A DNA stretch of 64,000 nt from Rickettsia tamurae (GCF_000751075.1 NZ_CCMG01000014.1:1-64000), one strand, 5' to 3'; shown: positions 1-10,638, numbered from the stretch's first letter. Notes: generated by a model not told the origin, from the sequence alone. Program-made: numbers and translations.

Positions 1-53
1 TATTTACAGATAACCTCTTATACCGATAAAAATTTTTATTAGGTTTTATATCG

Positions 54-1961
54 ATGAATAATCAAGGTAGAAGTATTTTAGCTTGGGCAGCACTTTTTGT
101 TTTTGTAATATTACTTTTTAATGTTTTCCAATCTGACGGTTTACTTGGCGGAAGAAATAATATAACTTTCTCGGATTTTTTAACACGAGTTGATGAAAAG
201 ACCGTTAATTCGGTAAAAATTCAAGGTAGAGTAATTGAAGGCACTTCAAATGACGGCTCTACTTTTAACACTTATGCTCCTGATTATCCTGATTTAGTAA
301 ATCGTCTTAATAGCAATGACGTTAATATTGAAGTAGTGCCTCTTGAAACAAGAATGAATACCTTTTTAGGCTTTTTAATTTCTTGGTTTCCTATGCTTTT
401 ATTGATAGGTGTTTGGGTTTTTTTCATGCGTCAAATGCATGGAGGCGGGAAAGCCATGGGGTTTGGAAAATCTAAAGCTAGGTTGCTATCAGATAGAGGA
501 CCAAAAATTACCTTTAAAGATGTAGCAGGTATCGATGAAGCAAAAGAAGAATTAACTGAAATAGTAGATTTTTTAAGAGATCCAAGCAAGTTCCAAAAAC
601 TTGGCGGTAAAATACCGAAAGGCTGCTTACTTATAGGTCCTCCTGGAACCGGTAAGACACTTCTTGCTAAAGCAATTGCAGGTGAGGCTAATGTTCCGTT
701 TTTTAGCATATCCGGCTCTGATTTTGTTGAAATGTTTGTAGGTGTCGGTGCAAGCCGTGTGCGTGACATGTTTGAACAGGGTAAACGTAATGCTCCTTGT
801 ATTATCTTTATCGATGAAATTGATGCGGTAGGTCGCCATAGAGGTATCGGTATGGGCGGCGGCAATGATGAACGTGAGCAAACCTTAAACCAAATGTTAG
901 TCGAAATGGACGGATTTGAAGCAAACGAGGGAGTTGTGATCATTGCAGCTACAAACCGTCCTGATGTTCTTGATCGTGCATTACTACGTCCCGGTAGGTT
1001 TGATCGTCAAATTGCCGTTGCAAACCCCGATATAAACGGTCGTGAGCAAATTCTAAAAGTACATTTAAAGAAAATTAAATATAATAGTACGGTACTAGCA
1101 CGAATTATTGCTAGAGGTACTCCGGGCTTTTCCGGTGCCGAACTTGCTAATTTAGTTAATGAAGCTGCTCTTATTGCTGCAAGGCTTGGTAAGAAAGAAG
1201 TAGATATGCATGATATGGAAGAGGCAAAAGATAAGGTGCTGATGGGAGTTGCACGTCGCTCTATTGCAATGTCGGAGAAAGAAAAAAGGTTGACTGCATA
1301 TCATGAAGGAGGACATGCATTGGTTGGGCTTTATTGTCCTGCAGCATCGCCTATTCATAAGGCTACGATTATACCGCGCGGTAATGCTCTTGGGATGGTG
1401 CAAAGACTTCCTGAAACTGATGAATATTCTCAGAATCGTGAACAGATGGAATCATCTATAGCAGTTTATATGGCAGGAAGAGTAGCGGAGGAAATTATTT
1501 TCGGTAGAAATAAAGTTACCTCAGGCGCTTCGTCGGATATAAAAGGTGCAACTAATATTGCAAGAGCGATGGTTACAAAAGCAGGTTTAAGCGATTTAAT
1601 AGGACCTATATTTCACGGTTCAAGTGGTGACGATATGTATGGTAGACAACCTAATAATGAAACCTCGGAAGCTACTGCAGAGTTAATCGATGCCGAAGTT
1701 AAAAGAATTATTACACAAGGATATGAATTTGCAAAAGATATTTTAACAAAACATATAGATCAACTTCATACCTTAGCAAATGCTTTAATTGAATATGAGA
1801 CATTGTCCGGTCAGCAAATTAAAAATTTACTTAGCGGTAGAGCTTTAGATTCAGAAGAGGAAAATAAATTTCCTTTTAATGATTCATCTACTATAAAAAT
1901 AGATAAAGAAAAATCACCTGGGAAAACAAAAACAACTAAAGCTAAAAAAGAGAGTACTTAA
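54..1961 (+). CDS. ftsH: ATP-dependent zinc metalloprotease FtsH
   Basis: Membrane-anchored AAA+ protease that extracts and degrades misfolded membrane proteins and regulatory substrates on the cytoplasmic side of the inner membrane. Two N-terminal membrane segments (about residues 8-26 and 105-125) flank a periplasmic region. The AAA domain has Walker A GPPGTGKT at 195-202 and Walker B around IIFIDEID at 250-257, followed by the second region of homology. The zinc site HEGGH is at 417-421. The 635-codon length is normal for the family and the lysine-rich tail is typical. The gene ends directly against the sdhB start codon, so the two are probably cotranscribed. Identity is certain from the motifs. 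Confidence 0.98.
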   Translation: MNNQGRSILAWAALFVFVILLFNVFQSDGLLGGRNNITFSDFLTRVDEKTVNSVKIQGRVIEGTSNDGSTFNTYAPDYPDLVNRLNSNDVNIEVVPLETRMNTFLGFLISWFPMLLLIGVWVFFMRQMHGGGKAMGFGKSKARLLSDRGPKITFKDVAGIDEAKEELTEIVDFLRDPSKFQKLGGKIPKGCLLIGPPGTGKTLLAKAIAGEANVPFFSISGSDFVEMFVGVGASRVRDMFEQGKRNAPCIIFIDEIDAVGRHRGIGMGGGNDEREQTLNQMLVEMDGFEANEGVVIIAATNRPDVLDRALLRPGRFDRQIAVANPDINGREQILKVHLKKIKYNSTVLARIIARGTPGFSGAELANLVNEAALIAARLGKKEVDMHDMEEAKDKVLMGVARRSIAMSEKEKRLTAYHEGGHALVGLYCPAASPIHKATIIPRGNALGMVQRLPETDEYSQNREQMESSIAVYMAGRVAEEIIFGRNKVTSGASSDIKGATNIARAMVTKAGLSDLIGPIFHGSSGDDMYGRQPNNETSEATAELIDAEVKRIITQGYEFAKDILTKHIDQLHTLANALIEYETLSGQQIKNLLSGRALDSEEENKFPFNDSSTIKIDKEKSPGKTKTTKAKKEST

Positions 1962-2747
1962 ATGGCAGAGTTAAGATTACCGCCAAATTCAGTAGTAAAA
2001 AAAGGTAGAGAGCATAAAGAAAACGAGGAAATGCTAAAACCTCGTAAGATAAAGATTTATAGATATAATCCTGACCTCGACGAGAATCCTACTATCGATA
2101 GTTTTGAGATAGATTTAAGTAAAACCGGACCAATGGTTTTAGATGCTTTAATTAAAATCAAAAATGAAATCGATTCGACTCTAACATTTAGACGTTCTTG
2201 TCGAGAAGGAATTTGCGGTAGCTGTGCAATGAATATTGACGGTACAAATACTTTAGCATGCATAAAACCAATAGAAAATATATCAGGCGATATCAAAATC
2301 TATCCGCTTCCTCATATGAAAGTAGTGAAAGATTTAGTACCTGATATGTCGCATTTTTATGCACAATACGAATCTATAGAACCTTGGCTCAAAACCGATA
2401 GCCCTACTCCTTCAAACTCTGAAAGGTTACAGTCGATTAAAGACCGAGAAAAGCTTGATGGTTTATATGAGTGTATATTATGTGCTTGCTGCTCTACTTC
2501 CTGTCCTAGCTATTGGTGGAACGGTGATAAATATTTAGGTCCTACGATTTTACTACAAGCATATAGATGGATTGCCGATTCAAGGGATGATCATAACGGT
2601 GAACGTCTTGAAGCTTTAGAAGACCCGTTTAAGCTTTACCGTTGTCATACGATTATGAACTGTACTAAAACCTGTCCTAAAGGCTTAAATCCTGCTAAGG
2701 CTATAGGTAAAATAAAAAGTTTAATTGCAGAACGTCATGGCGTGTGA
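1962..2747 (+). CDS. sdhB: Succinate dehydrogenase iron-sulfur subunit
   Basis: Iron-sulfur subunit of respiratory complex II. It carries electrons from the SdhA flavin to the quinone site at the inner membrane. The 2Fe-2S ligands are visible as CREGICGSC (80-88) with a further Cys at 100. The 4Fe-4S motif [11 protein letters not shown] and the 3Fe-4S motif [14 protein letters not shown] follow in the expected order. Length (261) is normal, with a short charged N-terminal extension. ATG follows the ftsH stop with no spacer. The other sdh subunits are not in this window. Confidence 0.98.
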   Translation: MAELRLPPNSVVKKGREHKENEEMLKPRKIKIYRYNPDLDENPTIDSFEIDLSKTGPMVLDALIKIKNEIDSTLTFRRSCREGICGSCAMNIDGTNTLACIKPIENISGDIKIYPLPHMKVVKDLVPDMSHFYAQYESIEPWLKTDSPTPSNSERLQSIKDREKLDGLYECILCACCSTSCPSYWWNGDKYLGPTILLQAYRWIADSRDDHNGERLEALEDPFKLYRCHTIMNCTKTCPKGLNPAKAIGKIKSLIAERHGV

Positions 2748-2752
2748 TTCTT

Positions 2753-2913
2753 GGCGTTGTTGCATGGATCTAAAAATGCGTTCGGTGTCATACCGTGGCT
2801 TGACCACGGTATCAAGAAAAACAACTTAAAATGCTAAAATTTTAGTATTTTAAACTGGATCCCGCGATCAAGTAGCGGGATGACACCGGAAAAACTGATC
2901 CACGCAACAAAGC
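2753..2913. repeat. Compound palindromic element with 10-bp flanking direct repeat
   Basis: The outer ends are near-inverted repeats (GTTGTTGCATGGATC against GATCCACGCAACAA). Inside are two smaller hairpins, one of the ACCGTGG...CCACGGT type and one of the CCCGCGATC...GCGGG type. Identical 10-mers TGTGATTCTT lie directly outside it at 2743-2752 and 2914-2923. The left copy overlaps the sdhB stop codon. This looks like a target-site duplication. Same family as the other TGTCAT...ATGACA elements in the window. Confidence 0.8.
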
Positions 2914-2952
2914 TGTGATTCTTAATTAATTATTTTTAAAAATGATAAAATA

Positions 2953-3370
2953 ATGAAAAAAGCAATTATTTTCTGTTGGCTATTTCTTAGTTCGATATCT
3001 TGTACTTTTGCCGTTGATTGTAATAATGCCCTGACACAAGGTGATATGCATTATTGTGCCGATGAAGAATATAAGAAAGTTGATAAGGAACTAAATCAAA
3101 TATACCAAGAAATATTAAAACATATTTCAGACAAACAAGAACAAGTTAATTTACTTAAAAAATCTCAAAACTTATAGATTAAGTACCGAGAAGCTGAGTG
3201 CGAATTTCAAAGCTTTGGGGTTTATGGCGGTTTTGTATATCCAATGATACTGCTTATGTGTTTTACAGAAAAAAACCGAAGAGCGTATCAAAGAATTTGA
3301 AGCCATGCTGAAATGTGAAGAAGGCGACTTAAGTTGTCCATTTATAATCAAGACTCAGAACCTAGATTAA
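2953..3370 (+). pseudogene. LprI/DUF1311-like exported protein, decayed
   Basis: The open part gives 74 residues with a Sec signal (MKKAIIFCWLFLSSISCTFA) and the start of a DUF1311/LprI-like domain (cysteines in VDCNNALTQGDMHYC). It stops at TAG 3175-3177, where the family has NLWIKYR, so TGG to TAG is the simplest explanation. The same frame then continues as IKYREAECEFQS. A second lesion lies in the A7 run at 3269-3275, after which the reading shifts to EERIKEFEAMLKCEEGD and ends at TAA 3368-3370, touching the convergent midA gene. LprI domains in other bacteria inhibit lysozyme or are of unknown role. Confidence 0.75.
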
Positions 3371-4587
3371 TTCATAATTTGTAATACTTTAAATAATGTT
3401 CCCATTTGTTTCGGTGATATTAGTCTTTCTAGCTGTCTTTCTATTATTTGTGCTTGCTCAGACATCTTTCCAAACTCTACTTCTAGAGGTAATTTATACG
3501 TCGATTCGATACTCGCATCCTCACGTACTAAAGTGTACGCTGCGGTGCTGCGTTTCGTGTCTCCTTTAAATTGCTCTCTATAAGCGAGTTTGGAAAGATG
3601 TCTATCATTAAGCTTGTCTTGCAATGTTTGCTTGCGTAATAAGATTCCGTTTTCTATTAAAAAATCTCGTTGCGATATTGTATCTATTACGTTTATTTTA
3701 TTATTTTTAGCTACTGTTTTTAATGTATAAAAATCCACATGTGCCGATAAATCGGCCTCTCCAAGATTCTCAAGGATGGGACAATATTTATGATTTTTGA
3801 CCGCTTGTAATGTTGGATTATATTGATATCTAGTTCTACCATTCGGAGCTATATCATAACCGTAATCTATTGTTAAGCAACTGCCGCTCTGTGTTTTTAG
3901 ATGTTCAGCTATAAATTTTATAATTTCTATAGATTTATAAGATTCTTCAAGCACTGCTCCGGCTTTTGCTTCAATATGAGTTCTTAGTAAATATTCTTGT
4001 AATGGTTTATTAATGCTTATTTTGTCGTATTTAATTCTCCCATCTACCGGTTGCACCACAAATATTCTTTCATACCATAATTCCTTGACTTTAACATATT
4101 GCCTTATCGGCATAGCATCAAAGAATTCATTAGCTATTATTATAGTAGGTTTTTTGGGTATATCTTCTATAAATGATAGGTGTTTAATCGGTAAATCAAT
4201 ATCTTGTAAATTAGCCTTTTGATGAACAATAAAATTTTGATTAATTTCTATTAGTTCAATTGATAAAGCTTTATAAAATTCCGGTACTAATTTTGCAGTA
4301 CGTAGTAAATCACGCATTAATAGACCTCGACCTGGACCAAGCTCAACCAAACTAAGACTTTTTGGGCAACCGATTCTTTGCCACTCTTTGATACACCATA
4401 AGCCGATAATTTCACCGAATAGCTGCGAAATTTCAGGAGCCGTAACAAAATCACCTTCGCTAGCCAAAGATTTTACTTGCTTATAATAGGAATTAGGATT
4501 TGATTGTAATACTTCCTGCATGAGAACATCGCAAGTAATATAACCGTTTTGATCAATTAATTGTCTTATTTTGGATTCGATTGACAT
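3367..4587 (-). CDS. MidA/NDUFAF7-family class I SAM-dependent methyltransferase
   Basis: Homologue of the MidA/NDUFAF7 family (formerly DUF185). Family members in mitochondria methylate an arginine of a complex I subunit, and the bacterial role is probably similar (inference). The SAM-binding glycine loop VELGPGRG is at residues 81-88 and the conserved [16 protein letters not shown] stretch is at 44-59. An RPE1 element is inserted in frame and adds about residues 329-376 ([20 protein letters not shown] onward). The rest of the family fold continues after it, so the protein is probably still made. Its start overlaps the lgt end by 22 bp, giving an lgt-midA operon. Confidence 0.9.
   Translation of the reverse strand: MSIESKIRQLIDQNGYITCDVLMQEVLQSNPNSYYKQVKSLASEGDFVTAPEISQLFGEIIGLWCIKEWQRIGCPKSLSLVELGPGRGLLMRDLLRTAKLVPEFYKALSIELIEINQNFIVHQKANLQDIDLPIKHLSFIEDIPKKPTIIIANEFFDAMPIRQYVKVKELWYERIFVVQPVDGRIKYDKISINKPLQEYLLRTHIEAKAGAVLEESYKSIEIIKFIAEHLKTQSGSCLTIDYGYDIAPNGRTRYQYNPTLQAVKNHKYCPILENLGEADLSAHVDFYTLKTVAKNNKINVIDTISQRDFLIENGILLRKQTLQDKLNDRHLSKLAYREQFKGDTKRSTAAYTLVREDASIESTYKLPLEVEFGKMSEQAQIIERQLERLISPKQMGTLFKVLQIMN
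3460..3603 (-). repeat. RPE1 inserted in frame in the midA-like gene
   Basis: A 144-bp element with perfect 18-bp terminal inverted repeats (AGACATCTTTCCAAACTC and its complement). It is read in frame on the minus strand as the known RPE1 peptide ([17 protein letters not shown], then TYKLPLE). It adds 48 codons without breaking the host gene. Established knowledge: RPE1 is the Rickettsia palindromic element often found in frame inside protein genes. Confidence 0.92.
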
Positions 4588-5345
4588 ATTAAATAACTTC
4601 CTAAAAGTAACATAGGTACAGATAAGATTTGTCCCATAGTTAAGCTATCTAAAATAAACCCGATTTGTATGTCTGGTTCTCTAAATATTTCAACAGCGAT
4701 TCGGAAAAGAGCGTAAAATGTTAAAAATAGTCCTGAGTTTAAACCGCACTTTTTAAGAGTTTTGTGCTTAAATGTTGCATATGCTAGGATAAAAAATAAT
4801 ACTAAACCTTCAAAAAAAGCTTCATATAACTGACTAGGATGTCTTGGCATCAAATCACTATTCGGAAAAATCATACCAAAAGAAGAATTCGTAATACGTC
4901 CGTATAGTTCGCTGTTAATAAAATTAGCGATTCTACCTAAAAATAATCCGATAGGTACTACAGGGGCTGTTATATCCGTGAGACTTAAAAAATTAATTTT
5001 ATATTTTCGGCAAAACAAATAAGCAGCAATAATCACCCCTAAAGCTCCGCCATGGAAAGACATACCGCCTTCATAAGTTTTTAAGATATCTATTGGATTT
5101 GAAAAATATCTAGAAGGGTTATATAATAAAACAAACCCTAGTCTGCCTCCGACTATTATGCCTATAACGGCATAAGTAATGAAATCTTCTAGATTTTTTT
5201 TGGTAATTTGAGGCTTAAATTTTTCTATAATTTTGTTTGCATAGAACCAGCCTAGCAAAATTCCTACTACATATGAAAGAGAATACCAAGAGACAGCAAG
5301 TGGACCTATAGAGAAAATAATTGGATTGATATTAGGAGATGTCAT
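4566..5345 (-). CDS. lgt: Prolipoprotein diacylglyceryl transferase
   Basis: Inner-membrane enzyme that transfers diacylglycerol from phosphatidylglycerol to the lipobox cysteine of prolipoproteins, the first step of lipoprotein maturation. Visible family features are the [11 protein letters not shown] segment, the [11 protein letters not shown] loop with the key histidine at 98, and the signature [15 protein letters not shown] (137-150) with its conserved arginine and glutamate. About seven membrane segments are present. The length of 259 is typical. It is first in an operon with the MidA-like gene. Identity is secure. Confidence 0.97.
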   Translation of the reverse strand: MTSPNINPIIFSIGPLAVSWYSLSYVVGILLGWFYANKIIEKFKPQITKKNLEDFITYAVIGIIVGGRLGFVLLYNPSRYFSNPIDILKTYEGGMSFHGGALGVIIAAYLFCRKYKINFLSLTDITAPVVPIGLFLGRIANFINSELYGRITNSSFGMIFPNSDLMPRHPSQLYEAFFEGLVLFFILAYATFKHKTLKKCGLNSGLFLTFYALFRIAVEIFREPDIQIGFILDSLTMGQILSVPMLLLGSYLICQSNPK

Positions 5346-5384
5346 AGATAAATAAGTTATTTAATTCATTTAATGTCTGAGTTA

Positions 5385-5472
5385 CGGAAAATTACGTAAG
5401 TAATTGACGAGGCAATCCAGTTTTTTATTATTTTTATGGGTTGCCGCAGTTGCTTCGTGGCTTCGCAATGAT
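5385..5472. repeat. Diverged copy of the CGTCATTGCGAG palindrome family
   Basis: The segment AAAATTACG.AAGTAATTGACGA.GCAATC and a right end CTTCGCAATGATA match, with mutations, the better copies at 43586, 57271 and 63138. It lies in the promoter gap between the divergent lgt and MscS-family genes. The rest of this 245-bp gap is AT-rich with no further feature seen. Confidence 0.6.
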
Positions 5473-5590
5473 AGTATCTATATTTGGTTAGCAATACTAA
5501 ATTCTTTTGAGTTAAAATTATTGATAAAAATAAAATTTTTAGTAATAATAAAAAAGATTTATATTTTATAATAATAATGATAGGTAAAAT

Positions 5591-6757
5591 ATGCAATATT
5601 TAATGGATCTATATCATACCTCAAGTACTGAGTTAGTATTATTGTTTGTTATGTTAGTATCTCTTATACCGGTGATATTTCTAATTAAAAGATTAATTTT
5701 TATTCCTGTAAAAAATTATTTAACTAGACATCATTATGATGATTATGAAAGGATACTAAAAAAATATCCTATATTTCGTTATTTATTACACACTTTATTA
5801 GCAATTTACTTTGTATGTTGGGGAAATATTTTCCATCCTACTTCTTTTAAAGCACATATATTACTAGGAATCAAAGATACTATAGTAATCTTATATACTA
5901 GTATATCCGTGACGATGTTATTATTAACGCTTATAGATGCTTTTGCAGATCTGTATCACAATAGGATCAAAGCCGTTACAAAAAATGCACCGCTTAGCTT
6001 ATATTTTCAAATATTAAAAATTATTGTCATAGTTATTGCAGCAATGGTAACTATTTCATATATATTAAATATTTCACTTAGTACATTCTTAACAAGCTTA
6101 GGTGCAGCCGCAGCTCTTTTAACATTTATTTTCAAAGATACCGTTTTAGGATTACTTGCAAGCTTGCAACTAACTACTCAAGAAATTATTAATATTGGAG
6201 ACTGGGTACGTATAGGCGAAATTGAAGGAACAGTTGAAAAAATTACTATTTCTGTAGTAACAATTAGGAATTTTGACCAATCTATTTCTACAGTTCCTAC
6301 TTACAGCATTTTAAATTCTAACGTAACTAATTATAGAGGAATTAGTGAATCAGGAGCAAGAAGGGTAAAGAGAGTATTTAATATTAATATGGCAACTATT
6401 AACTTCTGTGATGCTACTATTTTAAAAGAACTAAAAAAATCTCCTTATATATCAAAGGATGTAATAGATAAAATCACTCTTGATAAAGAAGAGAAAGATT
6501 TAACTAATATTAAACTATTCAAATTATATATTCAGGAATATCTAAAAAATAATCCGGCAGTTTATACCGAAGGGTTTACTTTTCTAGTAAGACAGCTTGA
6601 ACCTACGATTAATGGGTTGCCTATAGAAATATATCTCTTCGTTAAAGAAGTGAATTTAGTAGGTTATGAAAATATACAGGATAATATTTCTGAACATTTA
6701 ATTTCTATACTTCCTGAATTTAAATTAAAAATATTTCAGAATGTGGGAGTGGTATAA
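5591..6757 (+). CDS. MscS-family mechanosensitive channel
   Basis: Inner-membrane channel that probably opens under membrane tension to release solutes during hypo-osmotic stress. Several N-terminal membrane helices precede the pore helix and hinge of the MscS core, rich in Gly and Ala (STFLTSLGAAAALLTF). After this come the beta-domain motif GDWVRIGEIEGTVEKI and the C-terminal cytoplasmic vestibule region. Length 388 fits the medium-size YbdG/MscM-like branch, although the branch was not tested. Two in-frame ATGs (5591 and 5603) could serve as start, and the first is used here. Confidence 0.88.
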   Translation: MQYLMDLYHTSSTELVLLFVMLVSLIPVIFLIKRLIFIPVKNYLTRHHYDDYERILKKYPIFRYLLHTLLAIYFVCWGNIFHPTSFKAHILLGIKDTIVILYTSISVTMLLLTLIDAFADLYHNRIKAVTKNAPLSLYFQILKIIVIVIAAMVTISYILNISLSTFLTSLGAAAALLTFIFKDTVLGLLASLQLTTQEIINIGDWVRIGEIEGTVEKITISVVTIRNFDQSISTVPTYSILNSNVTNYRGISESGARRVKRVFNINMATINFCDATILKELKKSPYISKDVIDKITLDKEEKDLTNIKLFKLYIQEYLKNNPAVYTEGFTFLVRQLEPTINGLPIEIYLFVKEVNLVGYENIQDNISEHLISILPEFKLKIFQNVGVV

Positions 6758-6810
6758 TATATCCGAAGTAAAATGAAAAGTAGTAAAAATAAAAAAATAA
6801 ATTAAATTTG

Positions 6811-6844
6811 TATCCAAGATGAAGGGCGACTTCCATCTTGGATA
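6811..6844 (+). terminator. Imperfect hairpin after the MscS gene
   Basis: The arms TATCCAAGATGAAG and CTTCCATCTTGGATA pair over 14 bp with one bulged base and a 5-base loop. It lies 54 bp after the stop codon. A weak T-rich stretch follows, so it may act as a terminator or an RNA 3'-end stabiliser. The remaining part of the 190-bp gap before yidC probably holds the yidC promoter, but no clear -35/-10 pair was identified. Confidence 0.5.
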
Positions 6845-6947
6845 TTCACTACTTTTGAAAGAAAAGAAGTATATATACTACTTGATTATTTTCTCTAAAT
6901 GCTTTAAAACTTAAAGCTTTAAAAATATGAAAATTTAAGACCTAGGA

Positions 6948-8630
6948 ATGAATGATAATATAATTAATTTAATAGCCGCTATTATACTGTCTTTAAGTAT
7001 AATCTTCGGTTGGCAGTATTTTGTTGTAAAACCTGAACAAAAAAAACAGCAACAGCAAATAGCAGTGCAGAAAGCAGAAAATTTAAAGAAACAACAGTTA
7101 AAAGCTTTAGTAGAACCTGCAACTGATATTGTTGTTCAAGAAGAAAGTCAAGTACAGCGTATTAAAATAGAATCTGAATCACTCACCGGTTCTATTTCAT
7201 TAAAAGGACTTAGATTTGACGATTTAATATTAAAGAAATATAAACAAGATTTATCTAAAAATAGTCCTGAAGTGAGATTATTTTCACCGGCTAATACAGA
7301 AAATGCATATTTTGCTGAAATTGGTTTAGTTAGTAATTTATCTAGTGTAAAACTCCCTAACAACGATACTATATGGAATAGTGATAGTGAAATATTAAGC
7401 CCTGAAAAACCCGTTAATTTATTTTGGGTTAATGAAGACGGAGTTAAATTTTTAGTTACTATTACTGTCGATGAAAACTATTTATTTACTATAGAGCAAA
7501 CCATAGTTAATAATAGTGATAAAGAACTTCCTGTCCAATCTTACGGTTTAATAAACCGTAAATATATTGCTGTAGAGAAAGCGGTAAATATATTACATCA
7601 AGGACCTATCGGGTGTATAGACGAGAATCTTAAAGAATATTCATATGATGATATTAAAGATAAAAAAAGCGAAAAATTTGCTGCAGGTAAGGTCGATTGG
7701 ATAGGAATTACTGATAAATATTGGTTATCTTCCTTGATTCCGGATAAATCAAGTAATTACAGCTCGAATTTTAATTATGCTCTTAAGCAAGGGGCTGAAA
7801 GATATCAGGTAGATTTTATTTCACCGGTACAAATAATAAAGCCCGGCGAAAATTTTTCTATTAAAAGCAGAATTTTTACTGGAGCAAAAAAAGTAGATTT
7901 GCTTGATAAATATGAAAAGCAATATGATATCAAATTATTTGATAGAGCTATTGATTTCGGCTGGTTTTATATAATTACCAAACCGGTTTTCTACGCCATG
8001 AATTTTTTCTATGGCTATGTCGGTAATTTCGGTGTTAGTATATTAATTGTTACGGTTATAATTAAGCTATTAATGTTTACTTTAGCCAATAAGTCTTATC
8101 GTTCGATGAAAAAAATGAAAAATTTACAGCCGGAAATCGATAGGATAAAAAATTTATACAGTGATGATAAGGCACGTTTAAATCAAGAAATTATGGCTTT
8201 ATATAAAAAAGAAAAAGTAAATCCGGTAGCAGGTTGTTTACCTATACTTTTTCAAATTCCAGTATTTTTCTCCATCTATAAAGTATTGTATGTAACTATT
8301 GAAATGCGGCAAGCACCGTTTTACGGCTGGATTAAAGACTTATCTGCACCTGACCCTACTACTATTTTTAATTTATTCGGCTTATTACCGTTCTCGCCGC
8401 CGTCATTTTTAATGATTGGAGCATGGCCTATTTTAATGGCTATTACTATGTTCTTACAGCAAAAAATGAGTCCTGAACCTGCGGATCCGATGCAAGCTCA
8501 AGTAATGAAATTTATGCCGCTAATTTTTTTATTTATGTTTAGTAGTTTTCCTGTGGGACTTTTAATATATTGGTCTTGGAATAATATTCTATCCATAATT
8601 CAACAATATTATATTAATAAATTTAATTAA
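6948..8630 (+). CDS. yidC: Membrane protein insertase YidC
   Basis: Inserts and folds inner-membrane proteins, alone or with SecYEG. An N-terminal membrane anchor (residues about 5-26) is followed by a glutamine-rich linker and the large periplasmic beta-sandwich domain of Gram-negative YidC. The conserved five-helix insertase core follows, with the family features [20 protein letters not shown], a Lys-rich cytoplasmic hairpin, and [16 protein letters not shown]. The length of 560 is normal. Only 3 bp separate it from pgsA, so the two are likely cotranscribed. Confidence 0.97.
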   Translation: MNDNIINLIAAIILSLSIIFGWQYFVVKPEQKKQQQQIAVQKAENLKKQQLKALVEPATDIVVQEESQVQRIKIESESLTGSISLKGLRFDDLILKKYKQDLSKNSPEVRLFSPANTENAYFAEIGLVSNLSSVKLPNNDTIWNSDSEILSPEKPVNLFWVNEDGVKFLVTITVDENYLFTIEQTIVNNSDKELPVQSYGLINRKYIAVEKAVNILHQGPIGCIDENLKEYSYDDIKDKKSEKFAAGKVDWIGITDKYWLSSLIPDKSSNYSSNFNYALKQGAERYQVDFISPVQIIKPGENFSIKSRIFTGAKKVDLLDKYEKQYDIKLFDRAIDFGWFYIITKPVFYAMNFFYGYVGNFGVSILIVTVIIKLLMFTLANKSYRSMKKMKNLQPEIDRIKNLYSDDKARLNQEIMALYKKEKVNPVAGCLPILFQIPVFFSIYKVLYVTIEMRQAPFYGWIKDLSAPDPTTIFNLFGLLPFSPPSFLMIGAWPILMAITMFLQQKMSPEPADPMQAQVMKFMPLIFLFMFSSFPVGLLIYWSWNNILSIIQQYYINKFN

Positions 8631-8633
8631 TTA

Positions 8634-9179
8634 ATGAGAATAGATAAAAATTTACCTAATTATCTAACTATTGCTCGAATAATGGTAATTCCGGTTATTA
8701 TACTGGCATTTTATATAAATAATTCACTTGCACGTAAACTTGGGGCATTATTATTTGTTTTAGCTAGTATTACGGATTTTTTTGACGGTTATATTGCAAG
8801 AAAATATAATTTAGTTACAAGTTTTGGCAAGATGTTTGATCCTATAGCAGATAAGTTACTAGTAGGTTGCGTTATTATAATGCTACTAAAAAAGGATAAC
8901 GTAGATGAGATACCTTGCTTATTAATTTTAGCACGAGAATTTTTAGTTAGCGGTCTTCGGGAATTTTTGGCTATAGTAAAGGTTAGTGTGCCTGTATCGA
9001 GACTTGCTAAGGTAAAAACGTTTTTACAAATGTTTGCTTTATCGATATTGATACTAGGCTCAAAAGGTTCAGGAATTATTTATTTAGATATAGTAGGGGA
9101 AATAATTTTATGGATTGCCGCTTTTTTAACAATCATTACGGGCTATTCTTATTTTAAAGCATGTAAGAAATATTTTTAA
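8634..9179 (+). CDS. pgsA: CDP-diacylglycerol-glycerol-3-phosphate 3-phosphatidyltransferase
   Basis: Makes phosphatidylglycerophosphate, the committed step to phosphatidylglycerol and cardiolipin, in the inner membrane. The CDP-alcohol phosphotransferase signature is complete: D48, D51-G52, A55-R56, G65, D69 and D73 in the expected spacing, within [11 protein letters not shown] and [10 protein letters not shown]. Several membrane helices are present. Length 181 is typical. Its substrate glycerol-3-phosphate could come from the GlpT-like importer at 15239. It lies 3 bp after yidC. Confidence 0.96.
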   Translation: MRIDKNLPNYLTIARIMVIPVIILAFYINNSLARKLGALLFVLASITDFFDGYIARKYNLVTSFGKMFDPIADKLLVGCVIIMLLKKDNVDEIPCLLILAREFLVSGLREFLAIVKVSVPVSRLAKVKTFLQMFALSILILGSKGSGIIYLDIVGEIILWIAAFLTIITGYSYFKACKKYF

Positions 9180-9192
9180 ATAGGAGAATTTT

Positions 9193-9759
9193 ATGATATA
9201 TGTAAAATGTATAATTTTAGGTTTTATTATGGTGTCTAGTTTAAATCTTTACGCTGCTAACAATGATATAATTGCCGATAAGAAAGTTGTAAAGGTAGAA
9301 GTAAGTAATGAACATTTAAAAACATTAAATGAAGCTTCTACTCTTTTAATTAGTTGTGTAGATTTTAGATTAATAGACGAAACAGATAAATTAATGAAGC
9401 AATTAGGATTAGAAGATAATTTTGATAAAGTATCACTACCGGGTGCATCGCTTGCCCTTGTTAACGACAAATATACTTATTGGGGAAAAACAATAGAAGA
9501 TACTATCGAGATTTTACAAGAATTACATAACATCAAACAAATTGTTTTTCTTGATCATAGAGAATGTGGAGCTTATAAAATACTTATAGGTCAGGAACAG
9601 CTAAATACCAAGGAAAAAGAAACGGCAGCCCATGCAGAAATTTTAAACAAAGCCCGTGATATAATAAAAGAAAAATTTCCCCAATTAAAAGTTTATACTT
9701 TTTTAATGGGTCTTGATGGTGTAGTAGAGCAAATTTATGAAGATGTAATTCCTAGCTAA
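9193..9759 (+). CDS. Exported beta-carbonic-anhydrase-like protein
   Basis: The N-terminal signal peptide ([21 protein letters not shown]) suggests a periplasmic protein. The body carries a beta-carbonic-anhydrase-like metal site: C55-x-D57-x-R59 (SCVDFR) and H122-x2-C125 (DHRECGAYK), the Cys-His-Cys zinc pattern. The segment between differs from classical enzymes, and the protein is short (188), so catalytic activity is not certain. A good AGGAGAA ribosome site precedes the ATG. It probably ends the yidC-pgsA transcript (13-bp gap). Confidence 0.75.
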   Translation: MIYVKCIILGFIMVSSLNLYAANNDIIADKKVVKVEVSNEHLKTLNEASTLLISCVDFRLIDETDKLMKQLGLEDNFDKVSLPGASLALVNDKYTYWGKTIEDTIEILQELHNIKQIVFLDHRECGAYKILIGQEQLNTKEKETAAHAEILNKARDIIKEKFPQLKVYTFLMGLDGVVEQIYEDVIPS

Positions 9760-9764
9760 AAGCA

Positions 9765-9932
9765 GCTTTGTTGCATGGCTCTGATGTCATTCCTGCGAAA
9801 GCAGGAATCCAGAAAAAAAAAGTATAAATATAGCAAATTTTTAAAATTAAAAGCTCGATTTATCTCGCTTTATGCTGGATTCCTGCTTTCGCAGGAATGA
9901 CGTCAAGTAGATTTTTCGATCCATGCAACAAC
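9765..9932. repeat. Compound palindromic element, TCCTGCGAAAGCAGGA type
   Basis: Outer arms GTTGCATGG and CCATGCAAC enclose a 31-bp inverted pair (9782-9812 and 9875-9905, one mismatch). Each arm is itself a small hairpin, TCCTGC..GCAGGA. A partial further repeat (TCGCTCGCAATGAC, CACGCAACAACG) continues to about 9980. It fills most of the gap between two convergent genes. Confidence 0.85.
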
Positions 9933-9991
9933 ACCTGCAGTCGCTCGCAATGACAATTTTGGAGTCACGCAACAACGCTGAGAAAAATAAT

Positions 9992-10375
9992 TTATTTTGT
10001 ATCTTTGTTCTTATTATCATTAGAATCAGCAGTATTATTCTTTTGGTCGTTTTCTGCCGGTAGTTTAGAGATAGATAGTTTTTGTTTATATTTTTGTTGC
10101 TTTGCTAAAAAATTTTGAGCCTCTTTGGAAAGGCTGTTATATAGTTCACGTTTCTTCTTATTAATATCGACTATTTCTACTCTATATTTTTGTACTTCCT
10201 TCCGTACTTCCGGTTTTATAGTACCGGCGTAAGCAGAAAAATCATCTATAATTTTTTGTGTTGTAACATCGTTAGTTTTTGCACCGTCTTTTTTGGAGCC
10301 GTCAGAAGTTGTACTATTGGCAAAGCAGCTTGTACTAAGTAAAATAGCTATTCCAAATATTATTTTTTTTATCAT
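9992..10375 (-). CDS. Small exported hypothetical protein
   Basis: Not recognised. The start chosen is the ATG at 10375, because AAGG lies just upstream and the product then begins with a clean signal peptide ([19 protein letters not shown]). A longer reading from 10411 would bury this signal behind 12 residues. The mature part is Ser/Thr/Asp/Lys-rich, then a helical and possibly coiled segment of about 70 residues rich in Lys and Glu, and a polar Asn/Asp/Lys tail. A periplasmic or surface location is likely. Its function is unknown. Confidence 0.7.
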   Translation of the reverse strand: MIKKIIFGIAILLSTSCFANSTTSDGSKKDGAKTNDVTTQKIIDDFSAYAGTIKPEVRKEVQKYRVEIVDINKKKRELYNSLSKEAQNFLAKQQKYKQKLSISKLPAENDQKNNTADSNDNKNKDTK

Positions 10376-10430
10376 ATAAACCTTAAGCCTTATTCTTGAT
10401 AAGTAGACCATTTTTAAGTCTAATAGTCAA

Positions 10431-10576
10431 TAGACTTCTTTTGGAACTCTGCTTCTAGGGGTAATTTGTACGTCAATTCGGTACTCCCATCCTCACGTAC
10501 TTTTTTGTACGCTGCGGTGCGAAGTGAAGTGTTTCCTCCAAATTCCTCCCTATAAGCGAGTTCGAAAAGAAGTCTA
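10431..10576. repeat. RPE1 copy in intergenic DNA
   Basis: A 146-bp RPE1 relative with 19-bp terminal inverted repeats (TAGACTTCTTTTGGAACTC, one mismatch). It shares the same interior as the copies in midA, dgt and waaA, but lies outside any gene, beyond the start of the small exported protein. Together with the MITE-like palindrome just downstream it fills most of the 413-bp gap 10412-10824. Confidence 0.9.
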
Positions 10577-10638
10577 ATATATAATAGAAATTATATGTAT
10601 TTTCTATTTGTATTTTATTGTTTGGTGAGTATAAATAT

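Noticed and set aside
431-943. 170-codon minus-strand ORF inside ftsH
   Set aside because: Antisense shadow of the conserved AAA domain; no ribosome site and Ser/Pro-rich nonsense composition.
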